Shown here: piece after piece, positions 1 through 8,476 of the stretch
How the letters are laid out: each line of letters starts with the position of its first letter
Position numbering within the stretch: the first letter of the stretch is position 1
Source of the DNA: Prevotella sp. UBA2725
Lineage (GTDB): Bacteria > Bacteroidota > Bacteroidia > Bacteroidales > Bacteroidaceae
Length of the DNA stretch: 64,000 bases
NCBI GenBank assembly: GCA_002353825.1
Contig: DEKJ01000021.1
Span: forward strand, 3,068 to 67,067
Reading direction: 5' to 3'
Notes under the pieces: model-generated
The model's input: only the letters and a program-made list of their open reading frames with translations
Databases searched by the model: none
Told to the model about the DNA's origin: nothing
Translations under genes and position numbers: made by a program

Positions 1-2
1 CT

Positions 3-98
3 GCCGTGCGCGATAGCCGTAAGATGTTTGCCCGTCAGATTGTGTCCGATTACAGCGATGGATTGAAGAGTATGATTGATGCTAAAAGAAATGTATAA
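3..98 (+). CDS. C-terminal end of an unidentified protein (cut by window edge)
   Basis: An open frame enters from the left edge and stops at 96-98. Only 31 residues are visible; they are charged and helix-like and end in AKRNV. There is no signature that allows a family call. It lies 13 bp before the next start on the same strand, so the two may be co-transcribed. The frame is supported only by being open and by ending just before the following gene. Confidence 0.5.
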   Translation, partial: AVRDSRKMFARQIVSDYSDGLKSMIDAKRNV

Positions 99-111
99 TT
101 ATTAAGAAAGA

Positions 112-777
112 ATGTATAAGATGAAGCACACGCTTTCTCCGTCTTACTATTTGCTACTGTTATTTATCTTGCTTATCCCTACTTCAACAACTCAGGCGCA
201 GGAGGCACTCCGGCGCCAGGAGTTCAGAATCGGAGTGGGGTTAGGGGAAGATCCTCATTTTGAGGATGTTTACGACTCCTATCAGGACAATTTTAAGCTC
301 GATACCTATGGTGACTCCAATTCGTGGAATACAGAGTTGTCTTTCTTTGCCGAATACCTTTACCATTTCAACAAGCATCTTTCCGTGGGACTCTCGGCGG
401 GCTATGCACGTGTTGGAAAACAGGAGTTGTGGGATACCTCGTGGGATATGGATCCCTATAATTCCTCAGATTCGTATCCTTCTGACAAGCACGTTAACTT
501 GAAGACCAGTACGATATTTGTTATGCCGACGTTGAAGTTCACTTGGTATAACAATCATCACTTTGCTTTCTATTCGCGAGGCGGCCTTGGTGGTCAGTAC
601 TATAAGTTAGATGCTAAAAGCCAAGATTATCCCGAGCGGCACGAGAGCCATCTGAAACTTTCTTATCAGTTCTCTCCTGTCGGCATTGAGGTTGGCGGTG
701 ACCTCATCCGCTTCTTCAGTGAGCTTGGTTATGGCAAGCAGGGCGTCTTCAATATGGGCGTGGTGACGCACTTCTGA
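112..777 (+). CDS. Small outer-membrane beta-barrel protein
   Basis: The product is 221 residues. Residues about 12-30 form a hydrophobic signal segment followed by TQAQ-E, a likely signal peptidase I site. The remainder alternates polar and aromatic residues in strand-like stretches (for example FAFYSRGGLGGQYY and IEVGGDLIRFFSELGYG) and ends in phenylalanine, as outer-membrane barrel proteins usually do. This points to an 8-10 stranded porin-like barrel with no known ligand. An ATG at 121 is an alternative start and gives a more typical signal peptide. No enzymatic motif is seen. The function is unknown and the barrel call is inference from composition. Confidence 0.7.
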   Translation: MYKMKHTLSPSYYLLLLFILLIPTSTTQAQEALRRQEFRIGVGLGEDPHFEDVYDSYQDNFKLDTYGDSNSWNTELSFFAEYLYHFNKHLSVGLSAGYARVGKQELWDTSWDMDPYNSSDSYPSDKHVNLKTSTIFVMPTLKFTWYNNHHFAFYSRGGLGGQYYKLDAKSQDYPERHESHLKLSYQFSPVGIEVGGDLIRFFSELGYGKQGVFNMGVVTHF

Positions 778-790
778 AAAACTCGCACAC

Positions 791-934
791 CTTACAGACC
801 TTACACCTTACAAACCTTACAATAAGGAATTTCTAAGGTGGGAATATTATATTTATCACATTTAGCAATACTGAATACCCGGGTGTGACTTAGAAAAGCT
901 TAATGTAAGGTTTGTAAGGTGTAAGGTTTGTAAG
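791..934. repeat. Long imperfect inverted repeat made of CCTTACA-type words
   Basis: The left arm 791-821 and right arm 904-934 are reverse complements over 31 bp with one mismatch. Pairing continues less perfectly inward (left TTTCTAAG at 830-837, right CTTAGAAA at 889-896). Each arm is itself a string of short CTTACA/CTTACACC words. The loop is about 50 bp. It sits after the barrel gene and could act as a terminator, but the arms are far longer than termination needs. Confidence 0.8.
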
Positions 935-967
935 ACTCAAAAACGACCTAAAAATAAACTTTGTGCT

Positions 968-1003
968 TTTGCCGATGGTATCATTCTTTTTTGCTAAATT
1001 TGC
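968..1003 (+). promoter_or_regulatory. Bacteroidales-type promoter of the AAA-like/nuclease gene
   Basis: TTTG at 968-971 is followed 23 bp later by TAAATTTGC at 995-1003, the -33/-7 pair of Bacteroidetes primary sigma promoters. Transcription would begin near 1010. This excludes an upstream in-frame ATG at 961 and supports translation from 1030. Confidence 0.7.
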
Positions 1004-1029
1004 ATTCAGATGATAGAAAATGCAGAAAG

Positions 1030-2571
1030 ATGAAGTACCCGATAGGCATACAAAATTTTGAGAAGATACGGCGCGAAGACTACGTCTATGTCGACAAGAC
1101 TGCTTTAGTCTATAAGTTGGTCAATGAGGGAAGTTATTATTTCCTCAGTCGTCCCCGCCGCTTTGGCAAGAGTCTGCTCATCTCTACGCTTGAAGCCTAC
1201 CTCTCCGGCAAGCGGGAACTGTTCAAAGGCCTTGCCATCGAGCAGTTGGAGAAGGACTGGAGGGAATTTCCCGTCCTACACATGGATTTGAACAGCCGCA
1301 ATTATATCAACGAGGAAGCTTTATTAGAGGAGCTGCAGAAACACCTTGAACTTTGGGAAGACCGTTATGGTAGTAAGTATCGTGATCGTGCTATCGAGGA
1401 GCGTTTCTATCATATTGTCAGGTTGGCCTATGAGAAAACGGGAAAGCGTTGTGTCATTCTTGTTGACGAATATGACAAGCCGTTGCTGCAGACTCTCAAC
1501 AATGAGAAACTTCAGGACGAATACCGTGCCACATTAAAGGCATTCTACTCCGTACTCAAGACACAAGATCAGTATATCAAGTTTGCGTTGCTTACAGGAG
1601 TGACAAAGTTTGGTAAGGTCAGTGTGTTCTCTGATCTTAATAATCTCATCGACCTTTCGATGGATGAACGTTATCAGACAATCTGTGGTATTACGAAAGA
1701 AGAGATACTCCAGTATTTCGACGAGCCATTACATGAACTTGCCGATGCTTATCACATGAACTATGAGTGTACATTGGCACGGCTCAAGACAGACTACGAT
1801 GGTTACCATTTTGTTGAGCATGGTGTCGGCATCTACAATCCTTTCAGTTTGCTCAATACCCTTAGTCGGAAGAAATTCGGCAGATATTGGTTTGAGACGG
1901 GCACACCGTCTTACCTTGTCGATGTGATGAAGCAGGACCGCTACCCATTGCCTGATCTCACGCAGGAACAGGTGACGGGGGACTTCCTCAACAGCATTGA
2001 CTCGATGTCGAAGAACCCTATTCCACTCATCTATCAGAGTGGGTATCTTACTATCAAGGATTATGATTCCGAATTCGGCTTCTATACCTTAGGATTCCCG
2101 AACAAGGAGGTGGAGGAAGGATTTACCGAATACTTATTGCCTTTTTATACGAATATCAGACAAGGCGAGTCTGCATTCTTCATCGGCAACTTCGTGCGCG
2201 ATCTGCGCATGGGCCATGTGGATGATTTCATGCTTCGGATGAAGACGATGCTGTCAGATACGGATTATAAGATTGTGGGCGATAGCGAATTGTACTTTCA
2301 GAACGCGTTCTATCTGATCTGCCGCTTGTTGGGCTTCTACACGGAGGTAGAGCGCGAGACAAGCAATGGCCGTATGGATATGACGGTGAAGACAAAAGAT
2401 TATATCTACATCTTCGAGTTTAAGCTCGACGGCAGTGCCGAGGATGCGCTTCGACAGATCGATGAGAAAGGCTATGCCAAGCCCTTTGCGCTCGACCAGC
2501 GCAAACTCATTAGGGTCGGTATCAACTTCTCTCTCGAAAAGCGATGCATTGAAGGGTATGCTAAAGAATAA
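1030..2571 (+). CDS. AAA-ATPase-like / PD-(D/E)XK nuclease family protein
   Basis: The protein has 513 residues. The N-terminus (YPIGIQNFEKIRREDYVYVD) and the basic P-loop-like SRPRRFGKSLL at 40-50 are hallmarks of the AAA-ATPase_like family (PF09820). A Walker-B-like ILVDEYDKP lies near 143-151. The C-terminus has the PD-(D/E)XK core D450...E463-F-K465, the PDDEXK_9 domain (PF08011). Such proteins occur in many copies in Bacteroidetes genomes and their role is not established; defence or DNA processing is guessed from the fold. An upstream ATG at 961 is in frame, but it lies before the promoter, so 1030 is chosen. The gene is monocistronic and is followed by a 22-bp repeat array. Confidence 0.85.
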   Translation: MKYPIGIQNFEKIRREDYVYVDKTALVYKLVNEGSYYFLSRPRRFGKSLLISTLEAYLSGKRELFKGLAIEQLEKDWREFPVLHMDLNSRNYINEEALLEELQKHLELWEDRYGSKYRDRAIEERFYHIVRLAYEKTGKRCVILVDEYDKPLLQTLNNEKLQDEYRATLKAFYSVLKTQDQYIKFALLTGVTKFGKVSVFSDLNNLIDLSMDERYQTICGITKEEILQYFDEPLHELADAYHMNYECTLARLKTDYDGYHFVEHGVGIYNPFSLLNTLSRKKFGRYWFETGTPSYLVDVMKQDRYPLPDLTQEQVTGDFLNSIDSMSKNPIPLIYQSGYLTIKDYDSEFGFYTLGFPNKEVEEGFTEYLLPFYTNIRQGESAFFIGNFVRDLRMGHVDDFMLRMKTMLSDTDYKIVGDSELYFQNAFYLICRLLGFYTEVERETSNGRMDMTVKTKDYIYIFEFKLDGSAEDALRQIDEKGYAKPFALDQRKLIRVGINFSLEKRCIEGYAKE

Positions 2572-2595
2572 GGTAGAGGACAGCGTTTTTACCTC

Positions 2596-2661
2596 ATAAT
2601 TCAAGCGTAATCGCATTGCTATTACACTTGAATCATGGTGCGATTTCACTTGAATCACACT
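2596..2661. repeat. Three-unit 22-bp period array (type B)
   Basis: Units start at 2596, 2618 and 2640. The last two share ACTTGAATCA at exactly 22-bp spacing, and the third begins GCGATTTCACTTGAATCACA. The array lies between two converging genes. Similar type B units occur at 21012-21099 and, inverted, at 36410-36486. Confidence 0.75.
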
Positions 2662-2671
2662 ACGTTTGTCT

Positions 2672-3970
2672 TTACCCGAAGATGAAGTTGGCAATGAAGA
2701 TAAGGCTCAGGACGATCAGGGTCGCGTTGAGTTTCTTCCACTGTCCGGTGCAGAGCTTGAGGATTACGTAGCTCAGGATGCCAAGGCAGATGCCGTCGGC
2801 GATGGAGTAACAGAGCACCATCGTGATCATCGTGATGAAAGCGGGGAAGGCTTCACTGACATCAGAGAGGTCGAGGAGCTTCACCGAGTCAAGCATCAGT
2901 ACACCTACGAGGACCAGGGCGCCACTGGTTGCAGCACCGGGGATCAGCAGGAAGACTGGTGAGAGGAAGAGTGCGAGGACGAAGAACATACCTGTGGTAA
3001 ACGAGGTCAGTCCGCTTCGTCCGCCCTCAGCAATACCTGAGGCACTCTCTACATAAGTCGTCAGTGTAGACGAGCCGAGAAAAGCACCACAAGTCGTGCC
3101 GATGGCATCACTCATCATGGCTTCTTTGATGTGTGGGATGGTGCCGTCAGGGCGTACGATGTGAGTTTTGTAAGCCAAGCCGACAAGCGTGCCCACGGTA
3201 TCAAAGATATTAACGAGCAGCAACGAGATGACAACCATCACCGTACGCATATTGAGCAAACCTTCGAAGTCGAAATGACAGAAGATAGGCGAGAGGCTCT
3301 GCGGTAAGGATACGGGAATCCAATGGTCGGGAATCTGCGTCACGCCCATGGGGATACCTACGACGGTAGCGATGATGATACTGTAGAACAGGGAGCCTTT
3401 TACCTTGCGCGCCATGAGCACACCACTCAGCACGATGGCGATGACGCCGAGAATTGAGGTAGGTGTGAACTTGCCGAGAGAGACGAATGTTGCCGGAGAA
3501 GAGACGATGATGCCTGCATTCTTTAGTCCGATGAAAGCAATGAACATGCCGATACCCACGGAGATGGCATAGCGTAGGTTGAATGGGATGGCATTCAGAA
3601 TTGCCTCACGGATGTTGAGGAACGTGATGAGCAAGAATACGATGCCTTCGACAAGCATGATGGCGAGCGACTGTTGCCAAGTGTAGCCCATCGCCTGGCA
3701 GAGTGTGTAGGCAAAGAACGCATTCAGACCCATGCTCGGGGCCTGGGCGAAGGGAAGCTTTGCCATGAAGGCGAGAAGCAGGGTGGCGATGGCTGAGGCT
3801 ACTGCCGTAGCTGTGAAGAGCGCACCGCGGTCCATGCCCGTGGTACTGAGGACGGTGGGGTTCACCGCCAGAATATAACACATAGTAAGAAAGGTGGTGG
3901 CACCTGCCACCACCTCTGTACGTTTATTCATCGTCTTGGCATCAAAGCCAAGGAGCTTTTCCAACAACAT
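2672..3970 (-). CDS. NCS2-family purine permease (AzgA/PbuG-like)
   Basis: The protein has 432 residues and about a dozen hydrophobic segments with little between them. The motif QAPSMGLNAFFAYT near residues 74-87 is typical of the AzgA/PbuG branch of the NCS2 family, which imports adenine, guanine or hypoxanthine with protons across the inner membrane. The N-terminus LLEKLLGFDAKTMNKRTEVVAG matches the usual start of that branch. It is the last gene of the minus-strand run that begins with the PASTA gene, 38 bp after murF, so it may be co-transcribed. Substrate choice among purines cannot be read from the sequence. Confidence 0.88.
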   Translation of the reverse strand: MLLEKLLGFDAKTMNKRTEVVAGATTFLTMCYILAVNPTVLSTTGMDRGALFTATAVASAIATLLLAFMAKLPFAQAPSMGLNAFFAYTLCQAMGYTWQQSLAIMLVEGIVFLLITFLNIREAILNAIPFNLRYAISVGIGMFIAFIGLKNAGIIVSSPATFVSLGKFTPTSILGVIAIVLSGVLMARKVKGSLFYSIIIATVVGIPMGVTQIPDHWIPVSLPQSLSPIFCHFDFEGLLNMRTVMVVISLLLVNIFDTVGTLVGLAYKTHIVRPDGTIPHIKEAMMSDAIGTTCGAFLGSSTLTTYVESASGIAEGGRSGLTSFTTGMFFVLALFLSPVFLLIPGAATSGALVLVGVLMLDSVKLLDLSDVSEAFPAFITMITMVLCYSIADGICLGILSYVILKLCTGQWKKLNATLIVLSLIFIANFIFG

Positions 3971-4008
3971 CTATTTACGATTGGTCTAATATATAATATA
4001 ATGTGTAT

Positions 4009-5340
4009 TTATAACAACGCTGGCAGTTCGAAGAGCTTCGTGCCGTTGCTGCCTTTGATGAGGATGCACTTACCAGTAGGCTTGTGCTCAGCGATGGCTT
4101 GCTTTACTTCTTCCACATTATTATATTTATGGAAGTCGCATTGAGTCTTGCCAAACTCTTCACCTACGAGCCACACGTCGTTGAGACCTTTGGCTTTCAG
4201 CGTGTCGACAACCTTTTGATGCTCCTCTGCACTCACCGCACCAAGCTCACGCATGTCGCCGAGGATAGCCATCTTCGGGAGTGTCGTAGCAATCTGCTCG
4301 AAACTGTCGAGCGCTGCAGCCATACTTGTCGGGTTGGCGTTGTAAGCGTCGACGATCAGCGTATTGTCGGCCGTCTTCACGAGCTCTGACCGGTTGTTCG
4401 TCGGCTCATAGTGCTCAATGGCATGACAGATAGCCTTAGGGCTTACTTCGAAGTGGAGGCCAACAGCAATGGCTGCAAGCACATTGTCGAGGTTGTATGA
4501 GCCGATGAGATGTGTGTGTATCTCATGCCACTCGTTGAGTGAGACAGGGATGTTGTCCTCATCTCCACCACAGCGCCATTCGATGGTGATGAATGGATCG
4601 GCTGTCGTCACCTTGCCCTGAACCTGAGCCTGAGGATCGTTGCCATAGCTGATGATGCGGTCGAGCTCGCGCTCGCGTGCCATCTCCACGAGATTCTCAT
4701 TGGCAGTGTTGAGGAACACGAGGCCGTTGTGAGCCTTGAGGAAGTCGTAAAGCTCACCTTTGGTTTTCTTCACGCCCTCGAAGGAGCCGAAGCCCTGGAG
4801 ATGTGCGCGTCCTACATTCGTGATGAGACCACAGGTCGGCTCCACATATTCCACGAGCTTCTTGATGTCGCCGGGATGGGAGGCACCCATCTCTACAACC
4901 GCAATCTCATGCTCGGGGCTGAGGCGCAACAGCGTCTTGGGCACGCCGACGTCATTGTTGAAGTTGCCCTCGGTATGCATCACGTTGTATTTCTCAGCAA
5001 GCACGGCAGAGACGAGCTCCTTCGTCGTTGTCTTGCCGTTCGTGCCCGTGATACCTACAACGGGGATATTGAACTGGCGGCGATGCTCGCGTGCCAGTTC
5101 CTTGAAGGTTGTGAGACAGTCGTCAGTAAGGATATAGCGATCGTCACCTTCCACACAATATTCCTTCTCGTCAACGACGGCATAGCTGCAGCCTTTCTCC
5201 AAGGCTGAGGCTGCGAACTTGTTACCGTCAAACGAAGCGCCTTTGAGCGCAATGAAGATGCTCCCTTTGGGGCAATTGCGGCTGTCTGTCGTCACCACGG
5301 GGTGCTTCTGATAGACAGCATATAATTGTTTGATATCCAT
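4009..5340 (-). CDS. murF: UDP-MurNAc-tripeptide D-alanyl-D-alanine ligase
   Basis: The protein has 443 residues, the usual MurF length. The N-terminal TDSR at 18-21 belongs to the UDP-binding domain. The ATP loop GITGTNGKTTTKEL spans 96-109. The central domain has MGASHPGDI and the C-terminal domain DAYNANPTSM, both MurF signatures. It adds D-Ala-D-Ala to the UDP-MurNAc tripeptide in the cytoplasm, the last soluble step of peptidoglycan precursor synthesis. It lies 12 bp after ddl, which supplies its D-Ala-D-Ala substrate, a direct functional coupling in one operon. Confidence 0.96.
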   Translation of the reverse strand: MDIKQLYAVYQKHPVVTTDSRNCPKGSIFIALKGASFDGNKFAASALEKGCSYAVVDEKEYCVEGDDRYILTDDCLTTFKELAREHRRQFNIPVVGITGTNGKTTTKELVSAVLAEKYNVMHTEGNFNNDVGVPKTLLRLSPEHEIAVVEMGASHPGDIKKLVEYVEPTCGLITNVGRAHLQGFGSFEGVKKTKGELYDFLKAHNGLVFLNTANENLVEMARERELDRIISYGNDPQAQVQGKVTTADPFITIEWRCGGDEDNIPVSLNEWHEIHTHLIGSYNLDNVLAAIAVGLHFEVSPKAICHAIEHYEPTNNRSELVKTADNTLIVDAYNANPTSMAAALDSFEQIATTLPKMAILGDMRELGAVSAEEHQKVVDTLKAKGLNDVWLVGEEFGKTQCDFHKYNNVEEVKQAIAEHKPTGKCILIKGSNGTKLFELPALL

Positions 5341-5352
5341 GGTGAGGATCCT

Positions 5353-6354
5353 TTAAGCGAACTGGTTCTCCACAATGTCGGTGAGGACATCCTTGATATC
5401 GAGACCGGCAGCACGTACCTGCTGGGGGATGAAGCTTGTGGCCGTCATGCCCGGAGTCGTGTTGATCTCCAGCATGTTAACCTTGTCCTTGCCCTCTGCA
5501 TCCTTCGTGATGATATAGTCGATACGGATGATGCCGTTGGCGTGAAGAATATCGTAGATACGGCTTGTCTCAGCAGCCACTGCCTTGGCTGTCTCGGGAG
5601 CGAGACGGGCGGGCGTGATCTCCTGCACCTTGCCGTTGTACTTAGCGTCGTAATCGAAGAACTCATCCTGCGAGACGACCTCAGTAGCGGGGAACACCAC
5701 GCTCTTCGTCTTTGTCTTGTAGATACCCTGCGAGATCTCGGTACCCTTGAGGTAGCTCTCAACCATAGCCTCGTTGCTCTCCATGAATGCCACGCGGAGG
5801 GCGGGAGCGAGCTGATCAGCGTTCTTCACCTTGCTCACACCGAAGCTTGAGCCGTCGGCTGCAGGCTTGACGAAGCAAGGCATGCCCAGGCGCTTCTCGA
5901 TGGCTGCGGCATCGTAGTCCTCACCGCGGCGAAGAAGGATGCTGTCGGCGACATTCACACCGAAGCCACGGAGGTAGTTGTTGAGCACATATTTGTCGAA
6001 CGTCATAGCCTCGACGAGTACGCCGGAGGTGGAGTAGGGCAGATGGATGAGGTCGAAGTAACCCTGCATCATACCGTTCTCACCGGGCTGGCCGTGGATG
6101 GTGATGTAAGCATAGTCGAAGACTACAGCCTTGCCGTCTTTTCCGATGAAAGAGAAGTCGGCTTTATCGATGGGAGCCACACTGCCGTCCTCAAAGCTGA
6201 CGTGCCAGTTGGTACCTTTGATGTCAACAATATAGATATTGTAACGCTCCTTGTCGAAGAAGGAGTAAAGTCCCTGTGCCGAGCGCAGCGATACGTCGTG
6301 CTCTGATGAGTCGCCACCGCAGACGATGGCAATGTTTCTTTTTAAGTTTTCCAT
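5353..6354 (-). CDS. ddl: D-alanine--D-alanine ligase
   Basis: The protein has 333 residues and an ATP-grasp fold. The N-terminal IAIVCGGDSSEHDVSLRSA is the Ddl signature. Later come HGQPGENGMMQGYFDL, FVKPAADGSSFGVSKV (nucleotide-binding loop), the metal site around MLEINTTPGM and the closing TSFIPQQVRAAG. It joins two D-alanines with ATP to feed MurF, encoded 12 bp downstream. The enzyme is complete with no missing key segment. The gene lies 36 bp after the pseudouridine synthase gene in the same operon. Confidence 0.96.
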   Translation of the reverse strand: MENLKRNIAIVCGGDSSEHDVSLRSAQGLYSFFDKERYNIYIVDIKGTNWHVSFEDGSVAPIDKADFSFIGKDGKAVVFDYAYITIHGQPGENGMMQGYFDLIHLPYSTSGVLVEAMTFDKYVLNNYLRGFGVNVADSILLRRGEDYDAAAIEKRLGMPCFVKPAADGSSFGVSKVKNADQLAPALRVAFMESNEAMVESYLKGTEISQGIYKTKTKSVVFPATEVVSQDEFFDYDAKYNGKVQEITPARLAPETAKAVAAETSRIYDILHANGIIRIDYIITKDAEGKDKVNMLEINTTPGMTATSFIPQQVRAAGLDIKDVLTDIVENQFA

Positions 6355-6390
6355 TTTATAATGATGTAATAGTTTTCTGATTTATCTGTT

Positions 6391-7458
6391 TTATTTAATA
6401 TATCTCCTCCATTTCTCAATCAGCGCGGCAAAGTCGGCGGGCCACTCTGAGTCAAAGTCCATCTGCTTGCCTGTCCGTGGATGGACGAAGCCGAGTGTCT
6501 TGGCGTGTAGCGCCTGACGGGGACAAAGTGCGAGGCAGTTGTGGATGAATGCCTTGTAGGTTGAGCTGCGCTGTCCCCATAGTATCTCCGTGCCTCCATA
6601 GCGCTCATCGCCGAAGAGTGGATGACCTATCTCTTTCATGTGGGCGCGAATCTGATGCGTACGCCCTGTCTCCAAGACACACTCTACAAGCGTCGTATAG
6701 CCGAAGCGCTCTAATACCCGCCAGTGAGTGACGGCTGGCTTGCCGATATCCGAGTCGGGCGGAAACACCTTCATACGTAACCGGTCTTTCGGGTCACGGG
6801 CGATGTTTCCTTCGATGCGCCCCGTATCTTCCTGAAGGTTACCCCACACGAGTGCGTTGTAAGCACGGTGCGTTGTCTTGTAAAAGAACTGCTTGCCGAG
6901 AGAGGTCTTGGCGTCGGCTGTCTTTGCCACGACGAGCAGCCCACTCGTGTCCTTATCGATGCGGTGGACGAGTCCCACGGCGGGGTCGTTGGCATCGAAG
7001 GTCTTGAGATCGCGCAGGTGCCATGCCACGGCATTGATAAGCGTACCATTGAAGTTACCGGCTCCCGGATGCACCACCATGCCTGCGGGTTTGTTGACGA
7101 CCAACACATCATCATCCTCATAGACGATGTCGAGCGGGATGTCCTCCGGCTGAATCGTCGAGTCGTGCTTCGGGCGGTTGAGCATGAGCGTGATGATGTC
7201 GTTGGGCCGTACCTTATAGTTGCTCTTCACAGGCTTGCCGTTGACCTGTATGCATCCGGCATCGGCAGCCGTCTGGATACGGTTGCGGGAAGAGTGCTGC
7301 ATGTGCTCGGCAAGGAACTTGTCGATGCGCACAGGCTGCTGCCCGGCATCTACCGTCATGCGCCAGTGCTCATACTGTCCCGGCCCCGATTCAGTGCTCT
7401 CTTGCACTTCCTCTATATCGTCATCCAATATATTGTCTGATAATGTATCGTCAGTCAT
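6391..7458 (-). CDS. rluD: RluD-type 23S rRNA pseudouridine synthase
   Basis: The protein has 355 residues from the ATG at 7458, with an acidic tail (about 1-28) before an S4 RNA-binding domain (about 43-100) and the RluA-family catalytic domain. The active-site motif GLVHRIDKDTSGLLVVAKT gives the catalytic aspartate D168; GRTHQIRAHM is the second family motif. It should convert uridines in helix 69 of 23S rRNA; the exact target is inferred. The frame stays open upstream into the PASTA gene, but that translation is out of register with the real PASTA protein, and 7458 starts 13 bp after the PASTA stop. It sits between PASTA and ddl. Confidence 0.9.
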   Translation of the reverse strand: MTDDTLSDNILDDDIEEVQESTESGPGQYEHWRMTVDAGQQPVRIDKFLAEHMQHSSRNRIQTAADAGCIQVNGKPVKSNYKVRPNDIITLMLNRPKHDSTIQPEDIPLDIVYEDDDVLVVNKPAGMVVHPGAGNFNGTLINAVAWHLRDLKTFDANDPAVGLVHRIDKDTSGLLVVAKTADAKTSLGKQFFYKTTHRAYNALVWGNLQEDTGRIEGNIARDPKDRLRMKVFPPDSDIGKPAVTHWRVLERFGYTTLVECVLETGRTHQIRAHMKEIGHPLFGDERYGGTEILWGQRSSTYKAFIHNCLALCPRQALHAKTLGFVHPRTGKQMDFDSEWPADFAALIEKWRRYIK

Positions 7459-7471
7459 TGCTATTGAGTTG

Positions 7472-8188
7472 TTATTCCACCGGCGTGAAAGGATCCTTGT
7501 CGGGCTCTTCTTTCTGTTTGCTGTTGTCGTCCTCTTCTGTAGCTGGCACTTCTTGGAACTCATCGACATCACCACTGTTGTCGTCGGGTGTGTCAACAGT
7601 CGGATCGACATAGTCCACTGAGTCGCTGGCATCGCGCATGCCATTGCCCGCCAAGATCGTGAGCTTGGCGTCCACTGGGATCTTGTCGCCATAGGCAACG
7701 TGCTTGCCGTTGACGAGGATACCGTAGACCCAGTCTTTCTCACCGGGGACGAACTTCGGTGGATTGAGCTTGAAGCCCATCGCCGTAAGTTTCGCCATTG
7801 CCTCACGCAGTGAGCAGTTGTCGATGACGTCTGGCAGCGTGATCGTTGGTGTCTGGGTGGCGTTGATAGTGACGAAGATGGTACGTCCGGGTTTGACGCG
7901 CTCACCCGGTGCCGGATACTGCTCAAGGATACAGCCCGGTGGCAACGTCTTGATGTAGCCGGTATCGCTCACGACCATGTCGAGCCCGAGCTCGGAAAGA
8001 ATATGGTCGGCATCATCGAACGTTTTGTGTGTGAGGTTAGGAATAGTGACAGCTTCGCCGTGGTGGGTGTATATGTCAATGGCAAACTTGAAGCCTAAGG
8101 CAAGGCCAACGATGACAAGTGCCATCGCCAGCAGGTTACCCCAAAGCATCTTACTTTTAAATTTGCCTATGAATTCTTTAATCGACAT
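7472..8188 (-). CDS. Membrane-anchored PASTA-domain protein
   Basis: The protein has 238 residues. A short cytoplasmic lead is followed by one membrane segment (about 17-37). The outside part has two PASTA domains, roughly 43-112 and 113-186, with the typical GxxLxxAxxxLxxxGL pattern and closing P-G-EQYP/VxI strands. The last 50 residues are an acidic low-complexity tail. PASTA domains bind peptidoglycan stem peptides, and the gene heads an operon with ddl and murF, so a cell-wall sensing or scaffold role is likely. There is no attached Ser/Thr kinase or transpeptidase. The leader between promoter and ATG is very short. Confidence 0.85.
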   Translation of the reverse strand: MSIKEFIGKFKSKMLWGNLLAMALVIVGLALGFKFAIDIYTHHGEAVTIPNLTHKTFDDADHILSELGLDMVVSDTGYIKTLPPGCILEQYPAPGERVKPGRTIFVTINATQTPTITLPDVIDNCSLREAMAKLTAMGFKLNPPKFVPGEKDWVYGILVNGKHVAYGDKIPVDAKLTILAGNGMRDASDSVDYVDPTVDTPDDNSGDVDEFQEVPATEEDDNSKQKEEPDKDPFTPVE

Positions 8189-8203
8189 CGGTTGCTATTT
8201 TCC

Positions 8204-8235
8204 GCAAAGGTAATGTAAAATGAGTGGAAAGCAAA
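8204..8235 (-). promoter_or_regulatory. Promoter of the PASTA-rluD-ddl-murF-permease operon
   Basis: On the minus strand TTTG (8232-8235) lies 19 bp before TACCTTTGC (8204-8212), a full Bacteroidales promoter. The expected start point is about 8197, fewer than ten bases before the PASTA start at 8188, giving a nearly leaderless mRNA. Confidence 0.75.
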
Positions 8236-8258
8236 AGAAATTGTTGACTTTTTAACGC

Positions 8259-8295
8259 AAAAGGCAGACAAAGGAATGATCCTTGTCTGCCTTTT
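8259..8295 (-). terminator. Terminator after rpmH
   Basis: The hairpin arms AAAAGGCAGACAAGGA (RNA sense, reverse complement of 8280-8295) and the segment 8259-8275 pair fully apart from one bulged base, with a 4-base loop. The stem ends in a T run on the minus strand. It separates rpmH from the following operon promoter. Confidence 0.8.
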
Positions 8296-8320
8296 GTCAT
8301 GTGCTGACGAAATGAGAAGC

Positions 8321-8476
8321 TTACTTTCCGTGGTTCTCGTCAGAGACAGTGAGCTTCTTGCGGCCATGGGCACGACGGGAAGCCAATACGCGACGACCAT
8401 TCTTGGTGGCCATACGCTCACGGAAGCCATGCTTGTTCACACGGCGGCGATTGTGAGGCTGAAATGTTCTCTTCAT
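8321..8476 (-). CDS. rpmH: 50S ribosomal protein L34
   Basis: This 51-residue basic protein starts MKRTFQPHNRRRVNKHGFR and contains RMATKNGRRVLASRRAHGRK, the universal L34 pattern, followed by a short C-terminal tail ending DENHGK. It is a structural part of the large ribosomal subunit. The gene is small and easily missed; it has its own promoter (8600-8631), an approximately 115-base leader and its own terminator. It diverges from efp rather than sitting next to dnaA. Confidence 0.97.
   Translation of the reverse strand: MKRTFQPHNRRRVNKHGFRERMATKNGRRVLASRRAHGRKKLTVSDENHGK

Noticed and set aside
961..1029. Upstream ATG extending the AAA-like/nuclease protein by 23 residues
   Set aside because: It lies before the -7 element TAAATTTGC, so it would not be on the transcript; the family begins at MKYPIG.
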